A stretch of DNA of 64,000 nt from Undibacterium sp. KW1 (GTDB lineage: Bacteria > Pseudomonadota > Gammaproteobacteria > Burkholderiales > Burkholderiaceae_D), in contig NZ_AP018439.1 of NCBI RefSeq assembly GCF_009937955.1, positions 186,001 to 250,000 of the forward strand, written 5' to 3'. A model generated the notes under the pieces. It was given only the letters and a program-made list of their open reading frames with translations, did not search any database and was not told the origin of the DNA. This document shows, piece by piece, positions 8,050-16,799 of this stretch; position 1 is the first letter of the stretch; the number at the start of each line of letters is the position of its first letter. The position numbers and the translations under genes were made by a program.

Positions 8050-9800
8050 TTACCAGCACTCTCTCGCAAGATTTCGTCAATGATTGAATCGGCAATGGCA
8101 TCTTGTTCCACTTGCTCTTGCCGAGTCAGTGTAGGTTTTCGGAAGCGCCGATGCTGTGCCATCTTACGCACAAAAAGAGCGTAGTCTGGGTCGCGAAAAT
8201 CGGCATTCGAGAATCCTAGGTCGGCCAACTCGGCTGACAATCTACTGAGCTCAGCGTCATCTTCCAGTGTACGAGGAATCTTCACGAATAGTTCATTGCG
8301 CCTAAACAATCGGCGCTCAGTTTCGATATCCAGCGTCGATGAGAGCCCGAACAGCTCGCTTTTGAGTAAACCAGTCACCCCCATGCCTTGCGGGTGTTCA
8401 TCTGGCATGTCCACCACCGTCCGCTGACCATCACGGCGTAGTATGTGCACCTGTTCGCGCTTTAGACTTCCCACCATCATCGGGTCGTGTGTGGTGATGA
8501 GAATTTGTGACTCGCCTTGTGCTAGTGTGGCACCATCCGATGCTAACACACCCTCAATATCATCGAAGTAGCGTAATTTCCAGATCGGGTTGAGATGCGT
8601 GTCCGGTTCGTCAAGTAAAAACAGGCAATGGTCTTCACGGGTGATGCGCATCAGACCCAACACAGTGAGCATTTGTAACTCACCTTCGGAAAGCTGAGTA
8701 AAACTCACTTTGCCTCCATGCTCGTCTCGTTTTTTGACGGTGATGCGCACTTCGTCGATCAGGTCGCCAATGTAGGCACCCTCGGCGTAACGGAAAAAAC
8801 TGTCTGTGCCGCCGACTAGGTCGCCCAATTGTTTAAGCTTGTCCTGGCTCGGCACAAATAAGTATAGCTGCTTTTGTTTTTCGCTACGGCCACGGAAATC
8901 GATTTGCTTAGTGGCTTCTTGTTCAATTGGTGCCCAGGCCACTTGCCAAAGTTTGTCCAAGAATTCACTCACCACATTGCCACGCGCATACCAAAAGCGT
9001 GGATTACCCTCATTGAGGTCGTTCTCGTCGAATTTGCCGTTTTTTCGTTTTTCACGCAAACGATGCGGCTCTTTCAACACGAACAGAGCGGATTCTAGTG
9101 ACTCGATATGCAGGTTTTTCAGTACCTTCTGAAATACTGGGTCATCTGATAATAAACACGCGAGCAGTACCAATTGGCTGTGTCCTCCACGGCAGTAGAA
9201 CAAACGGCGAAGAGTGTCATCTCCAAATCGTTTGGAGCGGTTTTCGATGTCCGCGTGTAGCTTGGCTGCAGCATCTGCGTCAAACTCAGAATTGCGATAC
9301 AGACTTGCCAATGCATTCCCACTCAGTTTTTCTGAGGCAGTAAATTCTTGCTGGCGGTTGAAGCGGCGCTGGTGCTCCTCAAACAGCGCTTCCATACGCT
9401 CGTTACGACCCGAGTAATAGGCAAAAATATGCGAAGGTAGTAGTTCGCGGTTTTTCAGTAAGTAACCCTGTGTCTCCGCCTTGCCATCCACCCATACATA
9501 CGGGCGCTTTTGTCTGGTGGTATCGGCTACCAAGCGTACCTCATGGCCGCGAATGCTGTAAGTCAGTGCGAAATCGAAAGCCGCTTCGCGATCGAGATCA
9601 ACATCACGAAAAATGGTAATCAGCGCCTCGATCAAATTCGACTTGCCAGTGCCATTTTGACCAATCAGGGCGTGACTTCGAATAGGTCTACGCAGAACAT
9701 CTGTTGCGCTTTCTTTAGATACAGGTAAATACGACTCGAATGTGATGTCGAGTTCGTGCAGATTTCTGAAAGCATGGATGCGAACATGTTGCAACTGCAT
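8046..9800 (-). CDS. AAA/ABC-type ATPase, PtuA/OLD-like
   Basis: This 584-residue SMC/ABC-like ATPase has Walker A GQNGTGKS (residues 47-54), an ABC-signature-like QLSEGELQML, Walker B FLLDEPDTHLNP and a switch His in ITTHDP. There is no TOPRIM domain, which separates it from OLD nucleases; the partner nuclease is the downstream HNH protein. PtuA-type ATPases oligomerise and control a PtuB nuclease in phage defence. It starts two bases after hsdS ends and overlaps the HNH gene, so it belongs to one transcription unit with a type I methylase. That combination is unusual. Confidence 0.82.
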   Translation of the reverse strand: MQLQHVRIHAFRNLHELDITFESYLPVSKESATDVLRRPIRSHALIGQNGTGKSNLIEALITIFRDVDLDREAAFDFALTYSIRGHEVRLVADTTRQKRPYVWVDGKAETQGYLLKNRELLPSHIFAYYSGRNERMEALFEEHQRRFNRQQEFTASEKLSGNALASLYRNSEFDADAAAKLHADIENRSKRFGDDTLRRLFYCRGGHSQLVLLACLLSDDPVFQKVLKNLHIESLESALFVLKEPHRLREKRKNGKFDENDLNEGNPRFWYARGNVVSEFLDKLWQVAWAPIEQEATKQIDFRGRSEKQKQLYLFVPSQDKLKQLGDLVGGTDSFFRYAEGAYIGDLIDEVRITVKKRDEHGGKVSFTQLSEGELQMLTVLGLMRITREDHCLFLLDEPDTHLNPIWKLRYFDDIEGVLASDGATLAQGESQILITTHDPMMVGSLKREQVHILRRDGQRTVVDMPDEHPQGMGVTGLLKSELFGLSSTLDIETERRLFRRNELFVKIPRTLEDDAELSRLSAELADLGFSNADFRDPDYALFVRKMAQHRRFRKPTLTRQEQVEQDAIADSIIDEILRESAGK

Positions 9801-9801
9801 A

Positions 9802-11772
9802 TCAGACGCTCACTGGGTTGGGTTGCTTTTCGCGCATTTCAGCCACTGCGGGCTCCAAAATCCAGCCTTGTTCCACCTCTGTTTTCAACTGCGCGTAAAA
9901 CGCGTCGATTTCGCCGCCAAAGCGTTGCCATAGATCTTTGGCTGGCATTCCGCTGTTGTGTCGAACCAAAATGGTAGCTAGCGGGGCTTGGGCTTTGATA
10001 TCCGGCGCTTTGCCCAAGTGTAGTGCGGCAATCAATTCGGTTTGCGGAGCTTTCATGGATTCCTCTTTTTGTTCGATGGCGATACCAGTGATGTTTGCAA
10101 CCGAGGTATCGGCAAGCAATTTTCCAACCTCTTGCGCCTTTTTATGCGTATTCATTAGTACATCACAGAGTGCATTGATCTCTTTAATTCTTAAAAGGAT
10201 ACGTTTGATTTCGGCTTTTGGTGGCAAGGGGACTAGCACTGATTGGAGAATTTCGAGATTTATATTTTTTTGAGCTGTTGAAGGCGCAAACGCCAGTAGT
10301 CGCTCTCTCGCTGTCTTCATAAAAAGCAGAAAATACTCTACCTCGTCACGTATTTCGGACGCTGGTACAAATCCGACAATGCTATCTGGGAAGCACGCAT
10401 CAAATCCAAGAATTGCCGCATCCGCTATGTTCGCTGCAATGGTTATACAAAGTGTACCCTTTGGCCAAAGTTTGCTTTGAGCCAACCCGATGTCACTGTA
10501 TTTGGAATGATATTCGTTTATTACGTCATTCGCGCGTGCCACTTCACCAGTTTGCACGAGCGGATAGATGCCAGGGGTGAAAAGTTTTGGATCATTCCGA
10601 GGTCTGTGTTTTGACTTACCTCTTCCAAACAATCCAACCTCGGGGAATCGAGCCCAAGCCCAGCCACGTGGCAACTCAAATGGTACCTCGGTAAGATCAA
10701 TCTCAGGAATCGGCTTTGGACGTTTCATTTCGCCTTTCAAAACCATTTCTTTATGTTCAAGTGCGATACGGTAGAGTAAATTACTTGCAGGTTCGTCATC
10801 GTCGCACTGTTCTGTTAAAAGACCTCGTACGGCCAAGTCCATCGTAAATTGACGGAGATCAATTACATCCTCCGGCGTATGAAACAGTCGCGTGAAGTTA
10901 TCGGACAGGCGCGCCCAGCTGTTTTGTAGGTCAGGTGGATTGACGGCTCTGGCGATGGCTTGAAGTGTCGATTGACGAAGGTTGTTCTGCAGCTTGCGGC
11001 GTGCTTGCTGTTGAGCTTCCAACTTGTCGCATAAATTCATTATTTCATCGACCTTTGCGACAATTCGGGCTTGTTCCTTGGTAGGGGGAAGTCCAACAAA
11101 TGTCGCAACGATTTTCTCTTTGGAGATATTAGGTTGAGCACCGCCAACACCTAATCCGATGAAATGCCTTTTCATTGCACGTAGCGTGATCAACAAGAAG
11201 CGATTGTTTAATCCTTCATACGGCGTGCATGCACACACTGCCTGGTTCGTTGTACTTTCGATGCCAGTAATCGAAGTTTGTCCAATATTTGCACCATACA
11301 TTGCGATCAGAACATCGCCTGGTACATTCAAACGAAGTGAGCATTCTTTTATTGCAAGATCGGAGACAAATTCTTCAGACTTTGTAATGTAGTCTGACTT
11401 CAGCTCGCCAGATTTGAACCAGGGGATACGTCCGCCGTAATATAGCGAGTTGCTGCGTAATGGCGTTGAACCAGCTCCCCAGTCACCCAACTCTCCAAGT
11501 TCTGCCCAGACCCAGCCTATTGAAAGGGAATCTTCTTTCAATGGTCGGCGTCCGTTGATCTTTTTAGCTAACCAACCTCGTTTCTTTAAATTTCTGTTGG
11601 CAGCAGTCTGGCGCATACGCTCAAGCAAAATTTCTGCATGTTCATCTACAGCGGTTTGTTGAACAAGTTTGCCGGTCACTGCGAAGTACAAAACTAAGTC
11701 ACGCAACTGTGCCATGCCTCCTGGTGCATTGGCAATATGCCCAAACTCCGCCAAAAACTGCTGCGCGTCCAT
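9802..11772 (-). CDS. hsdS: Type I restriction-modification specificity subunit
   Basis: The protein has about 656 residues and two target-recognition domains. The first spans roughly residues 85-270 (GWVWAELGELG to the helical spacer with LEAQQQARRKL). The second spans roughly residues 360-540 (GWAWARFPEVG to the PLPPKAEIKRILL spacer). It directs the HsdM methylase to a bipartite DNA site. At about 650 residues it is longer than the usual 400-470: there is an N-terminal extension and a C-terminal tail of about 90 residues, ending in a lysine-poor segment resembling a small helical module (LWQRFGGEIDAFYAQL). The ATG at 11772 overlaps the hsdM stop (TGATG). Confidence 0.9.
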   Translation of the reverse strand: MDAQQFLAEFGHIANAPGGMAQLRDLVLYFAVTGKLVQQTAVDEHAEILLERMRQTAANRNLKKRGWLAKKINGRRPLKEDSLSIGWVWAELGELGDWGAGSTPLRSNSLYYGGRIPWFKSGELKSDYITKSEEFVSDLAIKECSLRLNVPGDVLIAMYGANIGQTSITGIESTTNQAVCACTPYEGLNNRFLLITLRAMKRHFIGLGVGGAQPNISKEKIVATFVGLPPTKEQARIVAKVDEIMNLCDKLEAQQQARRKLQNNLRQSTLQAIARAVNPPDLQNSWARLSDNFTRLFHTPEDVIDLRQFTMDLAVRGLLTEQCDDDEPASNLLYRIALEHKEMVLKGEMKRPKPIPEIDLTEVPFELPRGWAWARFPEVGLFGRGKSKHRPRNDPKLFTPGIYPLVQTGEVARANDVINEYHSKYSDIGLAQSKLWPKGTLCITIAANIADAAILGFDACFPDSIVGFVPASEIRDEVEYFLLFMKTARERLLAFAPSTAQKNINLEILQSVLVPLPPKAEIKRILLRIKEINALCDVLMNTHKKAQEVGKLLADTSVANITGIAIEQKEESMKAPQTELIAALHLGKAPDIKAQAPLATILVRHNSGMPAKDLWQRFGGEIDAFYAQLKTEVEQGWILEPAVAEMREKQPNPVSV

Positions 11773-13550
11773 CAAACGTTCTCACTTATGAAGTGATGCG
11801 CCAGTGCGGCAGCCAGTTCGCTTTTTAGTTGGTTTTCGGTTTCTTCTATTTCACCTAGAAGCTTTTTGTATTTCTCCAGCAGAAGGTCGGGGTCATGAAT
11901 TTCTTCTTCCAGCACATTGGGGTTGTTGATGTCAAGATTATAGATCGCCCAGTAAATGCGATCGCCCGCTGCCTTGGCGTCACGCGCTTGCAGACGTAGA
12001 GAGCTAGCTTTGGTGCGTTGTTCGGCAATCTGAATGTCGATTTTCTCACGATGTTTGATGTCATTAGTGCCGGCTGTACTCTTGCGCAATTTCGTTACTT
12101 CGCTCTCCAATTCAGCGGCCTGGTCATTCAATTCCTTGGCTCGATGCCAGTGTGGGTGCGCTGAAGTATCGGCCTGCTTACGCTTGGCTTTGAAATCCAC
12201 TTTCCAGGCAAATTCGTTTTCTACGCGGTCGGCAAAGTCGTTGGCTTCATCTCCCCACCATTCTTTCTCGGGCTTGAATTCTTCCAAGCGGATAGGTTTA
12301 CTTTTGGAATAGCTCTTGTATCCCTTTGGATAAGCATGTTCGTAAAACCAAATCGTGTCGGTGTGAAAGTGCTCGCTGTCGTCTTCCAGCGTTGCACCCT
12401 TTGTGAAAAACAGCAGGTTGGTTTTAATAGTGGTGTAGGGCGCGAATACCCCTTTGGGTAAGCGGATGATGGTATGCAGCTTGCACTGTTGCATTAAGCG
12501 CTTTTTGATTTCTGCCTTGATGCCGTCACCAAAGAGAAATCCGTCTGGCAAGACAACTGCAGCACGTCCATCTTCCTCAAGTAACTTTACAATAAGCTGC
12601 ATGAAGAGATCGGCAGTTTCCTTTGTTGGGTGGTGATAGCCAGCCCCCACACTGTCGTCTTCATAGCCGCCAAACGGTGGGTTGGTGACGATGCAGTGAA
12701 CTCGCTGGTCGGCACGCCAATCGTTCCATCCCACGCTCAAGGTGTTGCTGCGCTTGATCTGACTGGGCACATCTATGCCGTGCAGCAGCAAGTTAGTGGT
12801 GCACAGCAGGTGCGGCAATTGTTTTTTTTCGATGCCGCCAATCAGGGTTTCGATAGCTCGTTTGTCTTCGGCGCTGGATTTTTTGCTCAACTGGTTACGG
12901 AAATGGTCGATCACTGCGGTCAAAAAGCCGCCAGTGCCGCAGGCAGGATCGAGCACGGTTTCGCGTTTGTCTAGACGCGGATTAACTCGATCCACCATAA
13001 ACTGAGTAATCGCGCGTGGGGTGTAGAACTCACCCGCATTTCCGGCGCCGCGCAGGTCGTTGAGTAATTGTTCGTACACATCGCCCAACTGGGCACGCTC
13101 TTTAAAATCATCGAAGTGAATTGCTTCTTCAAGTTTTTCTATCACGGCCAGCAGTTGGGTGCCGGATTTCATGTAGTTATTGGCGTCTTCAAAAACGCTG
13201 CGAATCACAGCATGCTGCAAACTCTCGTTTGCATTAAGGTCTTTAAGCTGGGGAAACAGCTTATTGTTGACGAAATCTATGATGGCGTTAGGTCTTATTT
13301 GCGGGTGCTTTTTTCCGTCTTTGCTCGGCACGTAGGCTGCCCAGTTCCTCCAACGAAAGTCTTCGGGTAAAGGAGACATGTATTTCTTACCGTTGTCCTT
13401 GACGTCATCTTCCCACTCCCGTTCGCGTTGATCGAAAACTTTAAGGAATAGCATCCAGGTGAGCTGACCCAAGCGCTGGGCATCGCCGTCGACACCGTCA
13501 TCCTTGCGCATGATGTCTTGTATGGACTTGATAGTGCTGCTGAGATTCAT
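11772..13550 (-). CDS. hsdM: Type I DNA methyltransferase subunit
   Basis: The 592-residue protein is an N6-adenine DNA methyltransferase. An N-terminal helical HsdM domain (residues about 5-150) is followed by the catalytic domain with motif I DPACGTGGF (about residue 205) and motif IV NPPFGG (about residue 295). A C-terminal coiled-coil region (about residues 470-590) fits assembly with HsdS. Together with HsdS it should methylate a bipartite site and protect self DNA. No hsdR translocase gene is present in the operon or elsewhere in the window; an ATPase and an HNH nuclease occupy the place after hsdS. Confidence 0.95.
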   Translation of the reverse strand: MNLSSTIKSIQDIMRKDDGVDGDAQRLGQLTWMLFLKVFDQREREWEDDVKDNGKKYMSPLPEDFRWRNWAAYVPSKDGKKHPQIRPNAIIDFVNNKLFPQLKDLNANESLQHAVIRSVFEDANNYMKSGTQLLAVIEKLEEAIHFDDFKERAQLGDVYEQLLNDLRGAGNAGEFYTPRAITQFMVDRVNPRLDKRETVLDPACGTGGFLTAVIDHFRNQLSKKSSAEDKRAIETLIGGIEKKQLPHLLCTTNLLLHGIDVPSQIKRSNTLSVGWNDWRADQRVHCIVTNPPFGGYEDDSVGAGYHHPTKETADLFMQLIVKLLEEDGRAAVVLPDGFLFGDGIKAEIKKRLMQQCKLHTIIRLPKGVFAPYTTIKTNLLFFTKGATLEDDSEHFHTDTIWFYEHAYPKGYKSYSKSKPIRLEEFKPEKEWWGDEANDFADRVENEFAWKVDFKAKRKQADTSAHPHWHRAKELNDQAAELESEVTKLRKSTAGTNDIKHREKIDIQIAEQRTKASSLRLQARDAKAAGDRIYWAIYNLDINNPNVLEEEIHDPDLLLEKYKKLLGEIEETENQLKSELAAALAHHFISENV

Positions 13551-13611
13551 CGTTTCATTCGCTTATCTTTTGGCTTAACATATCATCAATCTTGTTTCAG
13601 TTATGGGCTAC

Positions 13612-13926
13612 AACTGGGCACTTGTGCGAGTTTGAAATCGCACCCCACCGGTTGTGTCAGGCCAGTGCGGTCGTTAATTAAGAGGCCATGGCAACTGCTC
13701 TTGATAATAAACGAGGTATCCGGCACTTCGGCATCGTCCAAAGCGTCCTGAGTACCATTTCCAACTGAAAATTTGGCTTGTTTAGTCTCGAAACAATGAC
13801 ATTTGGTATATTAAGACTTGCATAGAACACAGAAGCTACATAATTTGGCCAACTCTTGGCGTCCTGAATGGCCGGTGTGAAGGGATTAATGCAGTTGTCG
13901 TCCTCGTTGCGCTCGTATTTGTTCAT
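13612..13926 (-). pseudogene. Remnant of a small gene between HTH gene and hsdM
   Basis: An open frame of 82 codons begins with ATG at 13926 (MNKYERNEDDNC...) and ends at 13678. An overlapping minus-strand frame, open from about 13829 to 13612 with no start codon, reads GTQDALDDAEVPDTSFIIK and then GLTQPVGCDFKLAQVP. The second looks more protein-like. The two could be the halves of one gene joined by a frameshift near 13750, or unrelated. No family is recognised. It lies between the HTH gene and hsdM and is transcribed with them. Confidence 0.35.
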
Positions 13927-13942
13927 AGATGAGTTACTCACA

Positions 13943-14137
13943 CTAAGCAAGGTCCTGTTTGTCTTCTGCACCGCCTGCTCGCACCCAGTCGTCCACTTCT
14001 GATAGCTTGAATTTCCATAATCTACCGATACGGTTCGCAGGTAGACCCTTATGCTCGCGCCAGCGATAGACGGTTTCCTTAACTACTCCCAGATGTTGGG
14101 CAACTTGTTCGGCAGTAACCCACGGTTCAGTGTTCAT
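13943..14137 (-). CDS. Excisionase-type helix-turn-helix protein
   Basis: This 64-residue protein consists almost only of a MerR/excisionase-like winged helix: WVTAEQVAQHLGVVKETVYRW, then the wing region GLPANRIGRLWKF. Small proteins of this type often precede type I restriction-modification operons and probably regulate them. The ATG at 14137 is preferred over an upstream TTG. It is the first gene of the leftward operon leading to hsdM, hsdS, the ATPase and the HNH gene. Confidence 0.75.
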   Translation of the reverse strand: MNTEPWVTAEQVAQHLGVVKETVYRWREHKGLPANRIGRLWKFKLSEVDDWVRAGGAEDKQDLA

Positions 14138-14325
14138 AGCATTCTTAAGGCGTTGGCGTTCAAAGTAGTCCAAAATCGTTGAAAGTCTAACAGAATTGAA
14201 GTTTGCTAGCCATAAAGAGTGGCCTATTAGCTATCAACTCCTGAATGGGGAATCCGTCAGAATGCTTTTAAGCAATAATTCGTAGTTTTCTAATAAATAA
14301 TCAGCGTTTTCCAAATATTTTCGCA

Positions 14326-15168
14326 TTACGGCTCGATTAGTCGAATTATTTCCGAAATTACTCCATCATAGGAGAGTTCTCGGCCAAGGACTTCTTGTTT
14401 TTGTAATACAGTTTTTGCCAAAGATTGAATAGTGTACAAATAGTGGCTGGAACTAAAATTTCCACAAAACCCCATACCCGTCATTGGTAAAAATGTTTGC
14501 TCGAAGTACTCCCCCAAGACCTGTGCAATACCATGTAGATAGAACCAAAAGCCCATGACTATTAGACAATCAGTTGCGTACAGATAAAAGCCAAAGGCTA
14601 GTCTATTTTGTAAGTCAGATTTATTGGCAAGACGAATGCAAATGGTTAATACGGCCAGGCCTTCCAGGCTTCCATGAGCCACTAAAGCTTTACATCGTTT
14701 CTTTATCCAGCGGGGATCTTGGATCGTTTGCGGAAAATGTAACATCCGCAGCAAAAGTTCGTCCCCTAGCTTTGTAGTGGTTCCAAGTAGTGTCCTGGCG
14801 GTCTCAGCTTCTGATTTATCTAATCGAAGGGCATTCCATAAAGGGCATTTAAAAATTGCCTCCGTACCAGGAACTCTTTCTTCAGCCAAATGCACCACGT
14901 TTGCTATGGGCTTGTGGTGACCATTTTTATAGTCGTTCCATCGCCGCAGAATGCCAACGACATCTCTGCCACCATCAGGTTCATCAATGACTGGTTCAAT
15001 TAATTGTTGTACAGCACTAATAGATTCAACGTCCAGGCTCATTTTTAACGAATGGAACCAGAAAATTGTCGCCAACCTAGTCGGAATTTTGTACTTAGGA
15101 ACCTTATCAAATTTCGCGTCAGTGGATGCGAAAATTTCAGACTTGACGTTTTTTGTCTTATAAATCAT
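14326..15168 (-). CDS. Uncharacterised 280-residue protein next to tns genes
   Basis: No family is recognised. The protein is soluble-looking and mostly helical. It has a hydrophobic stretch around residues 195-220 (CLIVMGFWFYLHGIAQVLG) that might be a single membrane segment, and an N-terminal basic region. It is transcribed away from the small regulator and tnsABC across a short AT-rich interval. Codon use is like the surrounding transposon. Its position between the defence operon and the tns operon suggests either a transposon accessory gene or a separate cargo gene. Confidence 0.55.
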   Translation of the reverse strand: MIYKTKNVKSEIFASTDAKFDKVPKYKIPTRLATIFWFHSLKMSLDVESISAVQQLIEPVIDEPDGGRDVVGILRRWNDYKNGHHKPIANVVHLAEERVPGTEAIFKCPLWNALRLDKSEAETARTLLGTTTKLGDELLLRMLHFPQTIQDPRWIKKRCKALVAHGSLEGLAVLTICIRLANKSDLQNRLAFGFYLYATDCLIVMGFWFYLHGIAQVLGEYFEQTFLPMTGMGFCGNFSSSHYLYTIQSLAKTVLQKQEVLGRELSYDGVISEIIRLIEP

Positions 15169-15280
15169 AGGTTTATCTTAGATTTTTTCGAAAATTAGAC
15201 AAAAATAGGCTAAAAAACGTCTCATAGTCAAGACTCAAACCATGCCATACCATTGTGAAGATAACCGTACAGGACTTGAC
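15169..15280. promoter_or_regulatory. AT-rich divergent promoter region upstream of the tns operon
   Basis: This short AT-rich interval lies between the divergent 280-residue gene and the small regulator heading the tns genes. It contains an AGAC/GTCT interrupted inverted repeat (about 15200-15222) and should hold both promoters. No single -10/-35 pair is convincing by eye. Confidence 0.35.
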
Positions 15281-15556
15281 ATGGCTAACCAAGAGATTGA
15301 ATCGCAGAGAGCGCCGTGTGTTGCGGATGAGCTTTTACAAACTCTGTCCAACAGATATGGCTCAGTTTTGAGTTCGAAGGCATTGATCAAGGAGCTTGGT
15401 TACCCATCTGCTGCATCTTTTCATCAGGCGCTGGCACGTGGCACCGTTCCTGTGCCGATATTTAAGATCGAACATCGCCGAGGGAGCTTTGCTCTTTCCC
15501 TAGATGTTGCCACATGGCTGAGCCGTCAACGGGCACAGGCAATTACTTCAGAATAA
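15281..15556 (+). CDS. Small probable DNA-binding protein heading the tns operon
   Basis: The 91-residue protein has a compact helix-turn-helix-like pattern (SSKALIKELGYPSAASFHQAL, then a basic strand FKIEHRRG and a terminal helix), resembling AlpA/excisionase-type regulators in size and organisation; the match is by pattern only. The ATG at 15281 is preferred because AGGAC lies 5-9 bases upstream. It is co-directional with tnsABCD, separated from tnsA by a 245-bp structured leader. It may regulate transposition or act at the element ends. Confidence 0.55.
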   Translation: MANQEIESQRAPCVADELLQTLSNRYGSVLSSKALIKELGYPSAASFHQALARGTVPVPIFKIEHRRGSFALSLDVATWLSRQRAQAITSE

Positions 15557-15646
15557 ATAAGAGTTATCCGGTCTGTGAGTACCAGGATCGGTGTTGATAT
15601 TCCACAAGCGAAGGAGATGATCATGTAAACGCCACGCAAACAAAAA

Positions 15647-15756
15647 AGCCACCGGTTCCCGCCAGTGGCTGCTTTTGTACTGAGGGAAGCCCTCAAATTT
15701 TTGCTTTCACTATTAATGTACTCGTCCATCGATTACGAGTCAAGGGCTTCCTTTTC
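15647..15756 (+). terminator. Tandem hairpins in the tnsA leader
   Basis: Hairpin 1 is AGCCAC (15647-15652) with GTGGCT (15665-15670), preceded by an A-run and followed by GCTTTT, like an intrinsic terminator. Hairpin 2 pairs GGAAGCCCT (15685-15693) with AGGGCTTCC (15743-15751), followed by TTTT, and contains an inner stem ACTCGT/ACGAGT (15720-15725 with 15735-15740). They lie between the small regulator gene and tnsA. They could simply end the first transcript, or attenuate readthrough into the transposition genes. Confidence 0.6.
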
Positions 15757-15800
15757 CATTTGAAAAAAATGCCGATTCATCCGGCAGGAAAGGAATACCC

Positions 15801-16787
15801 ATGCGCAACGCTATGCATTTGACTTTACCGCGTCTTAAAGAAATATTGCGCCGACAAGATCCCCCTAGTTGGGGAAGTAACTACGACCCCGCCATACGAG
15901 CAACCCGAGAAGAGGCACCCGCACGAAGCCGTTTTGCGCAAGTCTGGCATGAAAGGTTAGGCCGGTACTGCCACGTCTTATCCAATGTTGAACAGAAGGC
16001 TCTGCTTCTTGCACTGTTCAATTCGTCGCTATTTGAGTTGCAGGAACAGCGAATACTCGCCTGCGAGCCCAGACCGCATCCACTTGCCAGCCACTCATTT
16101 GCCGCAGGCCTGATCCTGCCACCCCTGCGGGGCACAATTGATGTTTGCGAACGCCTGGACATGCTGGAACGTCACCTATGGATCTACGTTGACCATCCCG
16201 ATGGTACTGGTCGGGTACCAGTACCTGCTCCTTTTGTTGGTGACCTCTTGCTCTGTCTGCAAGATCAGGATGGTCCTTATTGCGTGAACTGGACAATTAA
16301 GGGAACTGTAAACGAGTTTCACTTGCGCATAGCGGGCAATAAACCTGCCAAGTCAATTGAGAAGGAAATGGTCGCTGTACGGGCTCGTTACGCCATCGAA
16401 GAGCTGTACTACAGAGACGCTCATATCCCAACAGTTCAGATTGTTGACCGTGACATTCCAGAAATGTTCATCCAGAACATAAAGAGCTTTCTGTTGTTAA
16501 AACACCGGGCAGCAGATATGGATCAAGAGCTCTATAAAGAGATTTGTGAGCGGCTGCAGGCAAGCATTTTGACCAGCCAACCTCCTTTAGAAATTCTACT
16601 TTCAATCATGCATCGCCATGGCCTCACTTTAGAGATAGCCAAGGCTGCATTTTGCCGTGCACTTTGGCAGAGAGACGTCAGGGCCGAATTAATGGACGAG
16701 GTCATTCTTATTGACCGCCCGCTGAAATCAGAACGGCGTGATCCGCTCCAGGTATTTAGTACCTGGTTTGTACGTCAACGGCCTTAA
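15801..16787 (+). CDS. tnsA: TnsA-like transposase endonuclease subunit
   Basis: The protein has 328 residues, against about 270 for Tn7 TnsA. TnsA makes the 5' strand cuts at the element ends, allowing cut-and-paste rather than replicative transposition. The restriction-like active site is readable as Glu79/Glu82 in NSSLFELQEQ, Asp148 in PFVGDLLLCL and Lys167 in VNWTIKG. The C-terminal third (from about residue 215) is a helical region corresponding to the TnsC-interacting winged-helix domain. It is followed at 12 bp by tnsB with a strong Shine-Dalgarno (AAGGGGGA). An alternative start lies at 15813. Confidence 0.88.
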   Translation: MRNAMHLTLPRLKEILRRQDPPSWGSNYDPAIRATREEAPARSRFAQVWHERLGRYCHVLSNVEQKALLLALFNSSLFELQEQRILACEPRPHPLASHSFAAGLILPPLRGTIDVCERLDMLERHLWIYVDHPDGTGRVPVPAPFVGDLLLCLQDQDGPYCVNWTIKGTVNEFHLRIAGNKPAKSIEKEMVAVRARYAIEELYYRDAHIPTVQIVDRDIPEMFIQNIKSFLLLKHRAADMDQELYKEICERLQASILTSQPPLEILLSIMHRHGLTLEIAKAAFCRALWQRDVRAELMDEVILIDRPLKSERRDPLQVFSTWFVRQRP

Positions 16788-16799
16788 GGGGGATATGTC

